DNA of 64,000 nt from Fictibacillus nanhaiensis. GTDB lineage: Bacteria; Bacillota; Bacilli; Bacillales; Fictibacillaceae. A program made the translations under genes and the position numbers. The DNA lies in contig JAFHKR010000038.1 of the NCBI GenBank assembly GCA_017052515.1, positions 434,001-498,000 of the forward strand, written 5' to 3'. Under the pieces are notes generated by a model that was not told the origin of the DNA, ran no database searches, and was given only the letters and a program-made list of their open reading frames with translations. Positions 42,440 to 52,124 of this stretch are shown here, piece after piece (the first letter of the stretch is position 1; the number at the start of each line of letters is the position of its first letter).

Positions 42440-44446
42440 ATGAAACGAATTTCAGGTTTCCACCAGTTTGAAGAGATCGAGAGCAAGGCAAACAACCAAC
42501 AATTTGACCATGTTGAGAGTGTTGCCAACAACTTTATAGAAAAAAATGACATTTTAAATTTTAGTGAACGTAACACCAGGATACTAATTATGGAAACTTA
42601 TGATAAAGAATTAAGAAGCTATAAAAATTCTTATCTTGCATGTTTTTTAATGATAAATCTAGCTTCAAAAATCTTTGGGAAGAACGGGCTAGTTAAAGCT
42701 CTTGAATCTGTTGCGAAAGAAAGATTACTCCATGATAAATATAATAGAAGGATTCCGTTGTTAGAAATTCATAATCGTGTATTAAAACCATTAACTATTC
42801 AGTATCAATTAAATTCAGATGAACAAGATATATTATTTTTTGCCATTAAATTAAGTTATGAATATCCAGGGATCGTTGGTTCACCCTTAGAGCCATTATC
42901 CTTAAAGAAAAAATTACCAGAGGGGTTTCAGCCTTTTCTACCTATGGATCAAATTTTAGAAAGCCAACGTAACGCTGGGCCAGATGGTTTAAATACAAGT
43001 TATATGGTCTCACAGATGAAAGGTGGAATGTCTGTCGATTTTGGAATCGGGTGTCCACTGATGTGTGCTTATTGTTATCGACGTGAAGGTGATACGGTAG
43101 ACAATTATTTAGGTAGTTGGAAACCTACAGGTTTTAAAGAGGCGGAAGAAGCAGTTGCACGATTACTCGCTCATCCTTGGTTTACGCCTCATATAACACC
43201 AATCGGTTTACATATGTCGACAACTGAAGCATTTTTACCACAGATATGGCCGCGGACAATTCAAGCATTGCGTATGCTGGACGATTTAGGCTTAACGAAT
43301 CGAGTAAGTTGTATTACTAAATATTTCTTAAATGATGAGCAGATCAAAGAGTTAGAGTCGCTTAAGAATATAGATTTAGATATAAATTGTTGTTATTCTG
43401 AGATGCCAGAATCGATTGAGCCAGCGAGTCGTGCAAAGAGAAAAGACTTTTTAAAACGTATAATGAAGTCAGAAAAAATAAGGGCTATTGCATACTTCCG
43501 TCCTCTTGCTGAAGGATTAAACACGAGTGAAGAGAGCATTCGTTCCGTATGGAACGTTTATAAAGAAGCAGGAGTTAAAGTTGTTTCATTTGGTGGTTTG
43601 AAATTCTCGGATGATCATAAAAAATCTTTCATGGAATATGGACTACCATTACCACAGGGTTCATTTACAATCGGAAATAAAATGCTTTCTCGTGAAACAG
43701 AGGAACGTATTTTAAGGATTTTTGAAGATGTTTATGCTGATGTAGAGCCTCAAAAACGCCCATCTATTCTTAGAAGGTCGTCTTGTAGCAGAATTGTAGC
43801 CCGTGGTGGTTATTATGCTGATTATAATGCACATTGGGATTTACCTGAAAAAAACTGTACTCAGCGTTGTCCAATTCAACAGCACAACGTCTGCTTTAAC
43901 GCAATTATGCCAACAGAAGATGAAGTAAATAATCTATTAGAAAGAATTGAACGTTCTGATTTAACTTATAAAATTACACCAGATGAAGTTATTCTATTTG
44001 GTGAAATTTCAATGTTTGAGAGAACTTTCTTAAAACAAAATTTACTTTTCCCAGTACTTACTCCAAAGCAATTCCTAAAAGTGTTAGTTAAAGATAATAG
44101 AGCTTTTATGGAAGATCAGCCAAATCTTAGTTTTGGTAATCAGGGAGCAGTATTTGTAAGAGCAAAGCATCCATTATTAAGAAAAAGTCCTTTTTTTGAA
44201 AGGGAAATTCCTTTAGAGTTACACCGACAAGCAGCTTTGCAGTTTGCTGCTAGTACCTCAGATTTAAAAATCATTAAGGGTCTTGTAGAATTAAAATATT
44301 TACCATTTTATAACCAAATTCTTGATGAATTAGAATCGCGACAAGATCTACCATTAAAAGCAATGGGATATGTATTAGGTGCTAAGTTATCAAAAGAGGA
44401 AATTTTGAAAGGTGTTGTTGATAATGAGCTTGCTACTACAACTTGA
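42440..44446 (+). CDS. Radical SAM enzyme, unusual 668-residue form
   Basis: The [4Fe-4S]/SAM motif is CPLMCAYC (Cys205, 209, 212; CxxxCxxC) in VDFGIGCPLMCAYCYRREGD. About 200 residues of helical sequence precede it, and a second cysteine cluster (CTQRCPIQQHNVC, Cys473, 477, 485) follows. This could bind an auxiliary cluster. I do not recognise its substrate class. The stop overlaps the glycosyltransferase gene. A good AAGGAGG site precedes the ATG. Radical chemistry on a sugar, nucleotide or peptide is possible; the neighbours do not settle which. Confidence 0.75.
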   Translation: MKRISGFHQFEEIESKANNQQFDHVESVANNFIEKNDILNFSERNTRILIMETYDKELRSYKNSYLACFLMINLASKIFGKNGLVKALESVAKERLLHDKYNRRIPLLEIHNRVLKPLTIQYQLNSDEQDILFFAIKLSYEYPGIVGSPLEPLSLKKKLPEGFQPFLPMDQILESQRNAGPDGLNTSYMVSQMKGGMSVDFGIGCPLMCAYCYRREGDTVDNYLGSWKPTGFKEAEEAVARLLAHPWFTPHITPIGLHMSTTEAFLPQIWPRTIQALRMLDDLGLTNRVSCITKYFLNDEQIKELESLKNIDLDINCCYSEMPESIEPASRAKRKDFLKRIMKSEKIRAIAYFRPLAEGLNTSEESIRSVWNVYKEAGVKVVSFGGLKFSDDHKKSFMEYGLPLPQGSFTIGNKMLSRETEERILRIFEDVYADVEPQKRPSILRRSSCSRIVARGGYYADYNAHWDLPEKNCTQRCPIQQHNVCFNAIMPTEDEVNNLLERIERSDLTYKITPDEVILFGEISMFERTFLKQNLLFPVLTPKQFLKVLVKDNRAFMEDQPNLSFGNQGAVFVRAKHPLLRKSPFFEREIPLELHRQAALQFAASTSDLKIIKGLVELKYLPFYNQILDELESRQDLPLKAMGYVLGAKLSKEEILKGVVDNELATTT

Positions 44447-46496
44447 GTCTAAACTCTTACCAACTGTTACTGATTTAGAAAAAGATAGACTCCGCACAAA
44501 TGTCATAGATCCCCTTATCGAGTTACTGTATATCGGTAATAACAAAAATCTGAGAATTTTTAATGATGATTTGTTACTTGCGGATCCAGAGACATTAAAA
44601 ATACTTATTGATGATTTTTTAGAAAAAAAGTCATTCAGTGATGAGGAAATTAATGTTCTATCAAATATGAGTAGAACATTAAATAATAAGAACGGATTTG
44701 AAAGTATTACCGAGTCTATTGATGAAAAATTATTCAACATACAATATTCATATAAACGTCAACAAGTTACTTCTTTAGTTTCGGATATTACTAAGATACT
44801 TAAAAACCTTACTGGTAATTTAACTCATGTGATTGAATTATGGGAAAAGTCTCTTGACGAACTAATCAAAGAGAATATCAATAATGAAAATCCAAATATA
44901 TATTTGGAATCTATCAAACTAAAACTGAGCCTATTGGAAAATAGCATAGATAATTTTTCCAATTCAGATGACATTTTGAGGGAATGCCTCGACTATTCTT
45001 CTGTTAATCAAGCTGTAAAGAAAAGCTGGAAAAAAATTATTAATGTAACACAACGATCTCAAAAAAATAAAAATCTAGATTTAAAATGGGATTCATTATG
45101 GGAGAAGTTAGATGAGGTAGGGTTGAAAAGTGGGGTACCTTTAGAAAAGAATCAAAAAGTATTAATTACTGCATACCATCTCATTTTTAATCACCTTAAT
45201 GATTTCGCCGAAGCTAAAGAAATTATCTGGGATCCAAAGGTTCGTTGGGGATCATGTGAAAAAGGAAGAAAACTTTTACATTTTATCTCAGACAAACTTA
45301 CTGGATATAAGGGGTTAAAACCCGTTATGGACTTTGATGACAAAACACTTATTAAATTCTGTAAAGCGATATCAAAGGCAAATAAACATAAATTTGTTAA
45401 CAATCTACATCATCTTGGATTTATTACATCAATTAAGATGGCTAAATCTAAAATTGCAATGAATGAGGTAAATAGGCTTACTAAAATAGAAATTATTGTT
45501 CCAATGGGGAATGAAGGCAACCGCATATTAGATCCACTTGAAAATCCTATGGGACAAAACGCTTTAAGAACTAAACTTTTTCAAGTCGACTGGTTATTTG
45601 CTGATAATCCAGATATTGAGATTAAGATCACTTTTGTTGATGATGGTGACCCTACAGGTTCAGGAAAAGTGGCGGAGAGCATTCTGTCAAACGAGTTTAG
45701 TTGTAATTATAATTCTGATCAAACAGGCATGTACAGAATCTATTATTTACAAGAATGTATTAATAAAAATCTTAAATTTAATATAGAAAAGCAAAATCCG
45801 GTTCTTGTTGGTTTGAATGATGCAGAGAATGACAGCGTAAAGGGTGGTAGTACTATATGGGGGTTATATGAAGCTGCAAAAGCAGGAACAGATATAGTAC
45901 TGTTTTCGGATTTCGATTTAACATATCCTCTTGAAGAAGCTGGTTTATTAATTTCAAAACTATTAAGCGAGAGAAATTTAGGAGTAACTATTGGTTCACG
46001 ACGTTTAGATGATTCTTATGGTTATTATCTAGAGGAAGGACCTAATGTTACTGCTATGCTGTATGCAAAGGCTGTTAAAGAACTTCTAAATTTAAATTTT
46101 ATTAATGATCCACAAGCTGGATTTAAAGCAGTCAAAGGTTCATTACTATTAGAGATATTACCGAATATGAGAGATAGAAGTTTAAGTTTTGATACTGAAC
46201 TCCTTTTACTTTCATCTTTAGCAGGATTCAAAATTTCTGAAGTTGGAGTAAGTACCCTTCATAAATATGAGCAAGATAATATGGGTGTACAACGTAATTA
46301 TGAGGAAATGTTAGAAACAGTAGAGTCTCAAGCTAAGTGGCACGGACAAAAATCACTTATTAAAAAGAAGTCAATTAAATTTATTAAAGAAAATGGCGGT
46401 TTTAACAAGGCAGTCTTTGTACTTGAAGAACAAAAGTTAAAGTCTTTAACAGGTAATAAAGAGATTGAGATAGTAGACATCAAACAATATTCCTAA
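44424..46496 (+). CDS. DPM/ALG5-like GT-A glycosyltransferase with long N-terminal domain
   Basis: Start at 44424 (MSLLLQLESK) is chosen: AAAGGTG is 8 bp before it; another ATG 12 bp upstream is less suitable. About 690 residues. The first 340 are helical with no recognised domain. From about 345, KIEIIVPMGNEGNRILDPLE, ITFVDDGDPTGSGK, IVLFSDFDLTYPLEEAG, TIGSRRLDDS and INDPQAGFKAVKG, then SLSFDTELLLL match polyprenyl-phosphate glycosyltransferases. No membrane segment is present, so the acceptor may be soluble. Confidence 0.75.
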   Translation: MSLLLQLESKLLPTVTDLEKDRLRTNVIDPLIELLYIGNNKNLRIFNDDLLLADPETLKILIDDFLEKKSFSDEEINVLSNMSRTLNNKNGFESITESIDEKLFNIQYSYKRQQVTSLVSDITKILKNLTGNLTHVIELWEKSLDELIKENINNENPNIYLESIKLKLSLLENSIDNFSNSDDILRECLDYSSVNQAVKKSWKKIINVTQRSQKNKNLDLKWDSLWEKLDEVGLKSGVPLEKNQKVLITAYHLIFNHLNDFAEAKEIIWDPKVRWGSCEKGRKLLHFISDKLTGYKGLKPVMDFDDKTLIKFCKAISKANKHKFVNNLHHLGFITSIKMAKSKIAMNEVNRLTKIEIIVPMGNEGNRILDPLENPMGQNALRTKLFQVDWLFADNPDIEIKITFVDDGDPTGSGKVAESILSNEFSCNYNSDQTGMYRIYYLQECINKNLKFNIEKQNPVLVGLNDAENDSVKGGSTIWGLYEAAKAGTDIVLFSDFDLTYPLEEAGLLISKLLSERNLGVTIGSRRLDDSYGYYLEEGPNVTAMLYAKAVKELLNLNFINDPQAGFKAVKGSLLLEILPNMRDRSLSFDTELLLLSSLAGFKISEVGVSTLHKYEQDNMGVQRNYEEMLETVESQAKWHGQKSLIKKKSIKFIKENGGFNKAVFVLEEQKLKSLTGNKEIEIVDIKQYS

Positions 46497-46616
46497 ATAA
46501 AAATGTACATATTCTATTAGTAATTGACAAAATTGATCGGTAATAGAATACCTATGCCTTGAAAGGTGTGACTGATTATAAAAGCTCAACATTCAGAAAT
46601 TAATTTAATAGATTGG

Positions 46617-48923
46617 ATGAAAATTTCTAGTCTTACAAAGGAAGAGGCTTTACATGACTATGAATTGTTTGTTCGAATGGGCTTAAATTTGGAAAGTGAT
46701 TATCAAAAAAATACTGGATGTATTGATATGCACCTTCACACCAATCATGGTAAAGGGAAATACTCACCGACAGAAATTGTAAAAGCTTCACGTTTCTTAG
46801 GATTAGAAGTTATAGGTATTACTGATAGAAATAATATTAACGGTCTGTCCGAAGCAGTTAAAACTGGAGAAAGATATGGCATAAAAGTAATACCAGGAGT
46901 TGAGATATTAACACTATTTCAAAATCTACCTATTTGTCTTCTTGGTTATGGACAAAATCTTTTAACATCCAATTTTTCTTATGATTTAAACATTCTTACG
47001 AATAAAGAAGAAATTCAGTTAGAAAATGCAGTTGATTTAATTAAAAAGTATAACGGAGTTACAATTTTGGTTTGTTCAGATATTTCTGTTGAAAAAATAG
47101 AGCGAACTTTAATAAAAGGCATTGATGGACTTGAAGTGATTCATCCAAATTTAGATAAAACACAACAAGATATATTAAAGAAACTTTCAAGAAGATTTAA
47201 TTTATTAATGTCTGGTGGTAGTGATTCTAAAGGACAAATTGAAAGTAAGAACATAAGAGTACCATATTCATTTTTTGTACGAACAATACTAGGAATTAAA
47301 CAAGTGCCGATTCTAGAGGGAATTGATGATATATCTGAGCTTAGTTTAGAGGAAAAGATCGGTCTTATTATTAAGCCTGGATTTGAGTGGCCTTTATTAG
47401 ATGTAGAAGATAAGCGGCTAATCCAAAACTTTGGAGTAGGGTTAAATAAGATTAATAAAGATAGGATCCAAAACTTAGAAGAGTTGGAATTTAAAATAAA
47501 GAAGATAGTGGAGCTAAGCTCAATACCACCTCTGTTGACCATAAACCAAGAGGGGGGACGGCTTAATACAATCGACATGTCAGGTTTTACCCTTTTTCCA
47601 GGGAATATGTCAATTGGAGCCACGAATAATAAGAAATTTGCCTATTTAACGGGTAGAGCTATTGGAAAGCAGCTGTTCAACCTAGGAATAACATGGAACT
47701 TTGCTCCAGTATGCGATGTACTTCATAACACTGTTAATCCTTCACTAGGGACTAGATGTTTTGGAAGTGAAGCTACTGAAGTAGCTGTACTAGCATCTGA
47801 GTTTATCCGTGGCATGCAAGAAGAAGGAGTAGCTGCTACCGCAAAGCATTTTCCAGGATTAGGGCCATCAAATAGTGATTCTCATGAAGAAATACCAAGT
47901 ATCAAAAAACTTAATCGTGAAGATCTTCTACCTTTTGAAGCAGCTATAAACGCAAATGTAGCTGCTGTAATGGTAGCAAACTTAAAGATAATTGATGTTG
48001 ACCCTGAATTTCCCGCTGTTATTTCGAAAAAAGTGATTGATATTTTAAGAGAAACCTTAAAGTTTAAGGGAGTAATTGTTACTGAGAACTTAAGTATTCC
48101 CGCTCTCATTAAGGAATTTAAGAATTTAGGTGAGGTAGCTGTTCGAGCATTTGAAGCTGGAGCAGACATTATAATGATTGACCCTGACTTCTCAAAAGAA
48201 AAATATGATCTAAGGGCTATGCAAAAAGGAAATAGCAACTCGGTCAATAAAAAGATAGAAGTTTATGAAGCATTATTAGAAAGTGTTCTTTCTGGTCGAA
48301 TTTCAGAAGAAAGAATAAATGAGTCTATTAGAAGAATATGGAATATGCGTGAAAGATATGGTGTTAAACCATTAATACAAAGAAGTTCCATGATAGCAGA
48401 GAAAGAACATATTGAATTAGCTCAGATCGTCTCAGATGAAAGTCTTACTTTGATAAAAAATTCAAAAGATATATTAATTAAGCCCGATGATAAGATTCTC
48501 TTAATTAACCTTGTACCACAAAAGTTAACAAGAGCGGATAGTTCTTGGAAAATCACAAATAACATGTTTGTCATGTTTCAAGAACATTTTTCACATGTCA
48601 ATTATATTGAGATTAAAGCAGATGATTGTGAAACAAAGTTACAATACCAGTCGGCAGATTACATAGTTGTCTCAACTTATAACTTGTCTCAGTCTAACAA
48701 TGATGAAATCAACTATTTTTTACACATTATTAGTAAATTGAAGAAACATAGAAAGCAAATAGTCCATGTAGCTTTAGGAGATCCTCAGGACACTTTATTA
48801 GGAAAAGATGATATAGCACGCATTGTTATTTATAGCCCACATAAGGTTTCGATTAAGTCATTATGTGAGTTTTTATCTGGTAATTTAAAAGCAAAAGGTC
48901 AGGTTCCATTTACACTTGAGTAA
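46617..48923 (+). CDS. PHP phosphoesterase - GH3 beta-N-acetylhexosaminidase fusion
   Basis: 768 residues. N-terminal PHP domain: CIDMHLHTNHGKG (His39, His41, His44), GVTITDRN-like strand, IPGVEI and LLMSGGSDSKGQ near 195-206. C-terminal GH3: TINQEGGRLNTIDMS (about 302-316), TAKHFPGLG (Lys410-His411) and SDSHEE (Asp421, His423), the NagZ-type catalytic dyad. Thus two hydrolases, one for phosphate esters and one for beta-hexosaminides, are joined. The ATG at 46617 has no ribosome site; AAAGGTG at 46562-46568 fits an ATT at 46575 or CTG at 46572 instead, giving 14-15 more residues. Confidence 0.85.
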   Translation: MKISSLTKEEALHDYELFVRMGLNLESDYQKNTGCIDMHLHTNHGKGKYSPTEIVKASRFLGLEVIGITDRNNINGLSEAVKTGERYGIKVIPGVEILTLFQNLPICLLGYGQNLLTSNFSYDLNILTNKEEIQLENAVDLIKKYNGVTILVCSDISVEKIERTLIKGIDGLEVIHPNLDKTQQDILKKLSRRFNLLMSGGSDSKGQIESKNIRVPYSFFVRTILGIKQVPILEGIDDISELSLEEKIGLIIKPGFEWPLLDVEDKRLIQNFGVGLNKINKDRIQNLEELEFKIKKIVELSSIPPLLTINQEGGRLNTIDMSGFTLFPGNMSIGATNNKKFAYLTGRAIGKQLFNLGITWNFAPVCDVLHNTVNPSLGTRCFGSEATEVAVLASEFIRGMQEEGVAATAKHFPGLGPSNSDSHEEIPSIKKLNREDLLPFEAAINANVAAVMVANLKIIDVDPEFPAVISKKVIDILRETLKFKGVIVTENLSIPALIKEFKNLGEVAVRAFEAGADIIMIDPDFSKEKYDLRAMQKGNSNSVNKKIEVYEALLESVLSGRISEERINESIRRIWNMRERYGVKPLIQRSSMIAEKEHIELAQIVSDESLTLIKNSKDILIKPDDKILLINLVPQKLTRADSSWKITNNMFVMFQEHFSHVNYIEIKADDCETKLQYQSADYIVVSTYNLSQSNNDEINYFLHIISKLKKHRKQIVHVALGDPQDTLLGKDDIARIVIYSPHKVSIKSLCEFLSGNLKAKGQVPFTLE

Positions 48924-48936
48924 GGAGATATATCAA

Positions 48937-49590
48937 ATGGAGAAGGGAATTCTTATAGCATTTGAAGGTATTAGTGCTTGTGGGAAAAGTACTCAGATCA
49001 ATTATATAAGTAAGTATTTAAATGACAATGAATACAAGTTTACTAAAACCAGTTGGAATAGTGATGAAGTAATCAGTCCGTTAATCGGTCAAGCGAAAAA
49101 AAATAAATTGTTTACTCCGATTACATGGTCAATACTCCACGCAACAGATTTTAGTCGAAGATATTTTGAGGAAATCCTGCCTGCATTAGAAGAAAATCGA
49201 GTAGTTTTAGCAGATCGATATTATCCAACTGCTTATACACGTGATACCTATCGAGGAATTCCAGCTAATTATGTCCAGAATCTGTACTCCTTTGCTAGGA
49301 AACCAGATATAATTTTTTTTCTTGATTTACCGCCTGAAAAATCTATAGAAAGGCGTCTTAAAAGACATCCTAATCTTTATTATTATAGTTCTGGAAATGA
49401 TGTTAATCCTCTACTAGGCTTGCAACCTAGCTTCATGAAATATCAAAACAATTTATATTCGAATTATAGAGAATTAAAAGAAGTTTGTAATTTTTCTTGG
49501 ATTGATGCTACGCAAGAACCAGACAAAATATATCAAGATATATTGCTAGAATTAGAGCCTTTACTTAGTAGGTGTGTAAAACAGGGGTGA
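48937..49590 (+). CDS. Thymidylate-kinase-like enzyme 1
   Basis: The start at 48937 (MEKGILIAFEGISACG) follows AAGGAG at 48922-48927. About 217 residues. P-loop FEGISACGKSTQIN (residues 9-22), DR(Y) motif VLADRYYPTAYTRD and lid PEKSIERRLKRHP resemble bacterial dTMP kinases. The next gene encodes a homologue of similar size, so the two arose by duplication. In a secondary-metabolite operon, they may phosphorylate a nucleotide-like or sugar intermediate. Substrate unknown. Confidence 0.8.
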   Translation: MEKGILIAFEGISACGKSTQINYISKYLNDNEYKFTKTSWNSDEVISPLIGQAKKNKLFTPITWSILHATDFSRRYFEEILPALEENRVVLADRYYPTAYTRDTYRGIPANYVQNLYSFARKPDIIFFLDLPPEKSIERRLKRHPNLYYYSSGNDVNPLLGLQPSFMKYQNNLYSNYRELKEVCNFSWIDATQEPDKIYQDILLELEPLLSRCVKQG

Positions 49591-49594
49591 AATA

Positions 49595-50233
49595 ATGCTT
49601 ATTGTAGTAGAAGGAATACATGGTTGTGGAAAATCGACTCTCATTAATTCATTAGTAAAAAAACTACAAATAGATGGTCGTGAAGTGGTTACAACTAGCT
49701 GGAATTCCTATGACCTAGTTCATCCAGCAATCTATTATTTAAGAAAGAATGGGTTGTTATATAATCCATATTTATATTTTATGATGCATTTATCAGACTT
49801 TTCATTTCGGCATGAACAAGAGATACTTCCAGCCCTCCAGTCAGGAAAAGTTGTCATCGCTGATCGTTATGTATATACAGGAATTGTACGCGGTCTTGTA
49901 AGAGGCTTACCTAGAAGTTTTGTTGAAGAAGCCTACCGTTTTGCAGCTAAGCCCGATTTAACAATATTGTTAGATTTATCAGCAGAAGAAAGTTTGAAAA
50001 GGACTTCACCAAGAGCAAATTCTACTTGGTATATAGGATTTGGTCAACCTCATGCTTCAGAGGATACTCTTGATAAAGATGAATATGCCTCTTATTTAAA
50101 TGTTTCAAGAAACAAATACTTAGAATTTGCTAGAACAGACCTCATCATTAATGGAAATTTAACAGCCGATAAAATCGTTGAAAGAGTATATCAAGAGATG
50201 ATAAAGGAAAAATTATATGCTAACCAAAATTAA
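49595..50233 (+). CDS. Thymidylate-kinase-like enzyme 2
   Basis: 212 residues. P-loop VVEGIHGCGKSTLINSL (about 4-20), VIADRYVYTGIVRG (DRY motif) and LDLSAEESLKRTSPR. Starts five bases after the first kinase's stop, with AGGGGTGA as ribosome site. Similar arrangement of residues TSWNSYDL in both proteins indicates a shared substrate class. Overlaps the carrier-protein gene by 17 bp. Not a housekeeping tmk by context. Confidence 0.8.
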   Translation: MLIVVEGIHGCGKSTLINSLVKKLQIDGREVVTTSWNSYDLVHPAIYYLRKNGLLYNPYLYFMMHLSDFSFRHEQEILPALQSGKVVIADRYVYTGIVRGLVRGLPRSFVEEAYRFAAKPDLTILLDLSAEESLKRTSPRANSTWYIGFGQPHASEDTLDKDEYASYLNVSRNKYLEFARTDLIINGNLTADKIVERVYQEMIKEKLYANQN

Positions 50234-50483
50234 GAAAGAGATATTATCTTTAAAAACAAAAGACCATTTAAAAGTCTTATTACAAACAGAAAATGAAATT
50301 TCTTCTAACGATAACCTTTTAAAGTTAGGACTAGATTCTAAGAGAGCTGCAAAACTAGTACATACCTTAGAACTTGAATATCTTATCTTGTTTACCGATG
50401 AGGAATTAGTGTTAAATAACTTTTCTACCATTCTTAATATTGTAAATATGTTAAATACTAAATTGGAAGCTGGGGAGATTTAA
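50217..50483 (+). CDS. Acyl/peptidyl carrier protein
   Basis: 88 residues. Helical, acidic, with the phosphopantetheine-site motif LLKLGLDSKRAAKLV: the modified Ser is Ser41 (canonical LGLDSL). This fits an ACP/PCP that carries a thioester-bound intermediate. No adenylation domain or phosphopantetheinyl transferase lies in the island, so it must be loaded by an enzyme elsewhere or by one of the unassigned neighbours. It is sandwiched between a kinase and a luciferase-like oxygenase; coupled by overlap upstream and by 0 bp to the next gene. Confidence 0.8.
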   Translation: MLTKIKKEILSLKTKDHLKVLLQTENEISSNDNLLKLGLDSKRAAKLVHTLELEYLILFTDEELVLNNFSTILNIVNMLNTKLEAGEI

Positions 50484-51503
50484 ATGTCACAACTAGAAGT
50501 ATATGGATCGCTTCCAGGTATAGGGGATAGGAACTATTTAAAAGCTGTTATTGAAATAGTTCAAACTTGTGAGAAATTTAATTTTACAGGTGCACTCATT
50601 CAGTACAACCATAAAGTACCAGATCCATGGGTTCTAACTTTAAAAATACTACAACATTCAACTAAATTTATTCCGTTAATAGCTATACAGCCTTACAGTA
50701 TGCCTCCTTTTACACTGGCTAAGAGTATTGCGTCAGTAGCTTACTTATATAATAGAAGAGTTTATCTTAACATGATCTCTGGTTCTAATCCTAAAGAACT
50801 GCAAGAAGTGGGTGATGAAATTAATCACTCTGAAAGATACATTCGATTAAATGAATATATACATATTGTAAAAAAATTGTTGTCCCATCAAGACGTGTTT
50901 ACTTATGAGGGAGATTATTACAACTATCGCAACTTACGTTATTTCGAACCGGGGATAAAAAAGAATATTTTACCTAAGTTCTTTATTGGTGGTTCTTCCG
51001 ATAATGGGGGATCAAATGAAAATATCTCTTTAACTAATCCAGAGCCTATTGACATGTTTAAAAACTATTTTGTTCACAAATATAAAGAAAATAGAGAGCT
51101 AGGGATTAGAATTGGAATAATCACTAGAAAAACGGATATTGAAGCCTGGTCTGTAGCAAAGGATTATTTTCCAACGAATCGATTGGCTTATATAAGATGT
51201 AAGTTTAACCGAGAATCAGAATCTAGTTGGAAACAAAGATTAGCATTACTTACTGAGAATGAGGTGTATGATCAGACCTACTGGTTAGGTTCAGTTCTAA
51301 GTGGACGATCACATTCTCCTTTCTTAGTAGGCAATTATGAAAAAGTAGCAGAATATTTGTTTCGTTACATTCAATGTGGAGTTAAACATATCATATTAGC
51401 AAGTCCTCAAGAAGAATATGAGGAGAATGCAAATGTAATAAATATTGTAAAAGATTACATCAATAAGAGAGGTAGTAAGGAGGCTATAAACTTTGAAAGT
51501 TGA
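50484..51503 (+). CDS. Luciferase-like (LLM class) flavin-dependent monooxygenase
   Basis: 339 residues. The bacterial-luciferase TIM barrel is seen in FTGALIQYNH, IPLIAIQPYSMPPFTLAKSI, NRRVYLNMISGSNPKELQEV and the central PKFFIGGSSDNGG. Closest in look to SsuD/alkanesulfonate monooxygenase and NRPS-linked LLM enzymes. They use FMNH2 and O2. Next to the carrier gene, it may oxidise a carrier-bound substrate. GGGGAG site precedes the ATG directly at the end of the carrier gene. Confidence 0.8.
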   Translation: MSQLEVYGSLPGIGDRNYLKAVIEIVQTCEKFNFTGALIQYNHKVPDPWVLTLKILQHSTKFIPLIAIQPYSMPPFTLAKSIASVAYLYNRRVYLNMISGSNPKELQEVGDEINHSERYIRLNEYIHIVKKLLSHQDVFTYEGDYYNYRNLRYFEPGIKKNILPKFFIGGSSDNGGSNENISLTNPEPIDMFKNYFVHKYKENRELGIRIGIITRKTDIEAWSVAKDYFPTNRLAYIRCKFNRESESSWKQRLALLTENEVYDQTYWLGSVLSGRSHSPFLVGNYEKVAEYLFRYIQCGVKHIILASPQEEYEENANVINIVKDYINKRGSKEAINFES

Positions 51504-52122
51504 ACTTGAACAAGAATTGAAATTACTCTTAGAAGCTAAAGATTTTATCATGTTAAAAAAAATGTTTAAGTTACACCAAGAATCTATAGAGCAAATAAAT
51601 TACTACTTTGATACATTTGATTATGAATTAGGTTCTAAACATATTACTTTACGTATTCGTTTTGAAAAAAATCAATATTGTATATGTTTAAAACATAAGA
51701 CTTCAAAAGACAGAGATTTAATATCCAAATCAAAAGAATACAATACCATAATTACAGAACAAACTTTTTTAACTATTAAAGATAATCCTCAATATATTCT
51801 AAATCATATTAATAATGAGGGTTTGAAATTATTGAGTTCACTATTTGACCGCAGTAAACAGCTTTTAATGCTTGGGAGTATAAAAAATTATCGTGAATTA
51901 CGAGAAGGGCCATCCGGTCTTGTTTTAACTCTAGATCACTCTATATTTTTTAATGCTGTAAATAGTTATGAACTAGAAATTGAAAATATAAACCCTGAAG
52001 AAGCTAATCAGTTATTAATGATGTTATCAAAAATTGGAATTAAATATGTGAGTAATCAAAAGGGAAAGTATAAACGTTTTTTAGCATTATTAAAAGATAA
52101 AAATAGTTTAAAAGGGGTGTAG
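51493..52122 (+). CDS. CYTH-domain protein
   Basis: 209 residues from a TTG start with AAGGAGG 8 bp upstream. The ExExK signature occurs at VELEQELKLLL (residues 3-13), and the strands YYFDTFDYEL, TLRIRFEKNQYCICLKHKTS and KGKYKRFLALL have the alternating charged side chains of the CYTH tunnel. These enzymes hydrolyse or transfer triphosphates or act on polyphosphate. Overlaps the LLM gene by 11 bp. Its substrate may be a triphosphorylated intermediate made with the two kinases; this is inference. Confidence 0.75.
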   Translation: MKVELEQELKLLLEAKDFIMLKKMFKLHQESIEQINYYFDTFDYELGSKHITLRIRFEKNQYCICLKHKTSKDRDLISKSKEYNTIITEQTFLTIKDNPQYILNHINNEGLKLLSSLFDRSKQLLMLGSIKNYRELREGPSGLVLTLDHSIFFNAVNSYELEIENINPEEANQLLMMLSKIGIKYVSNQKGKYKRFLALLKDKNSLKGV

Positions 52123-52124
52123 AT

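Noticed and set aside
50217-50483. Carrier protein as sign of an NRPS or PKS
   Set aside because: No condensation, adenylation, ketosynthase or thioesterase domain occurs in the window; the carrier stands alone.
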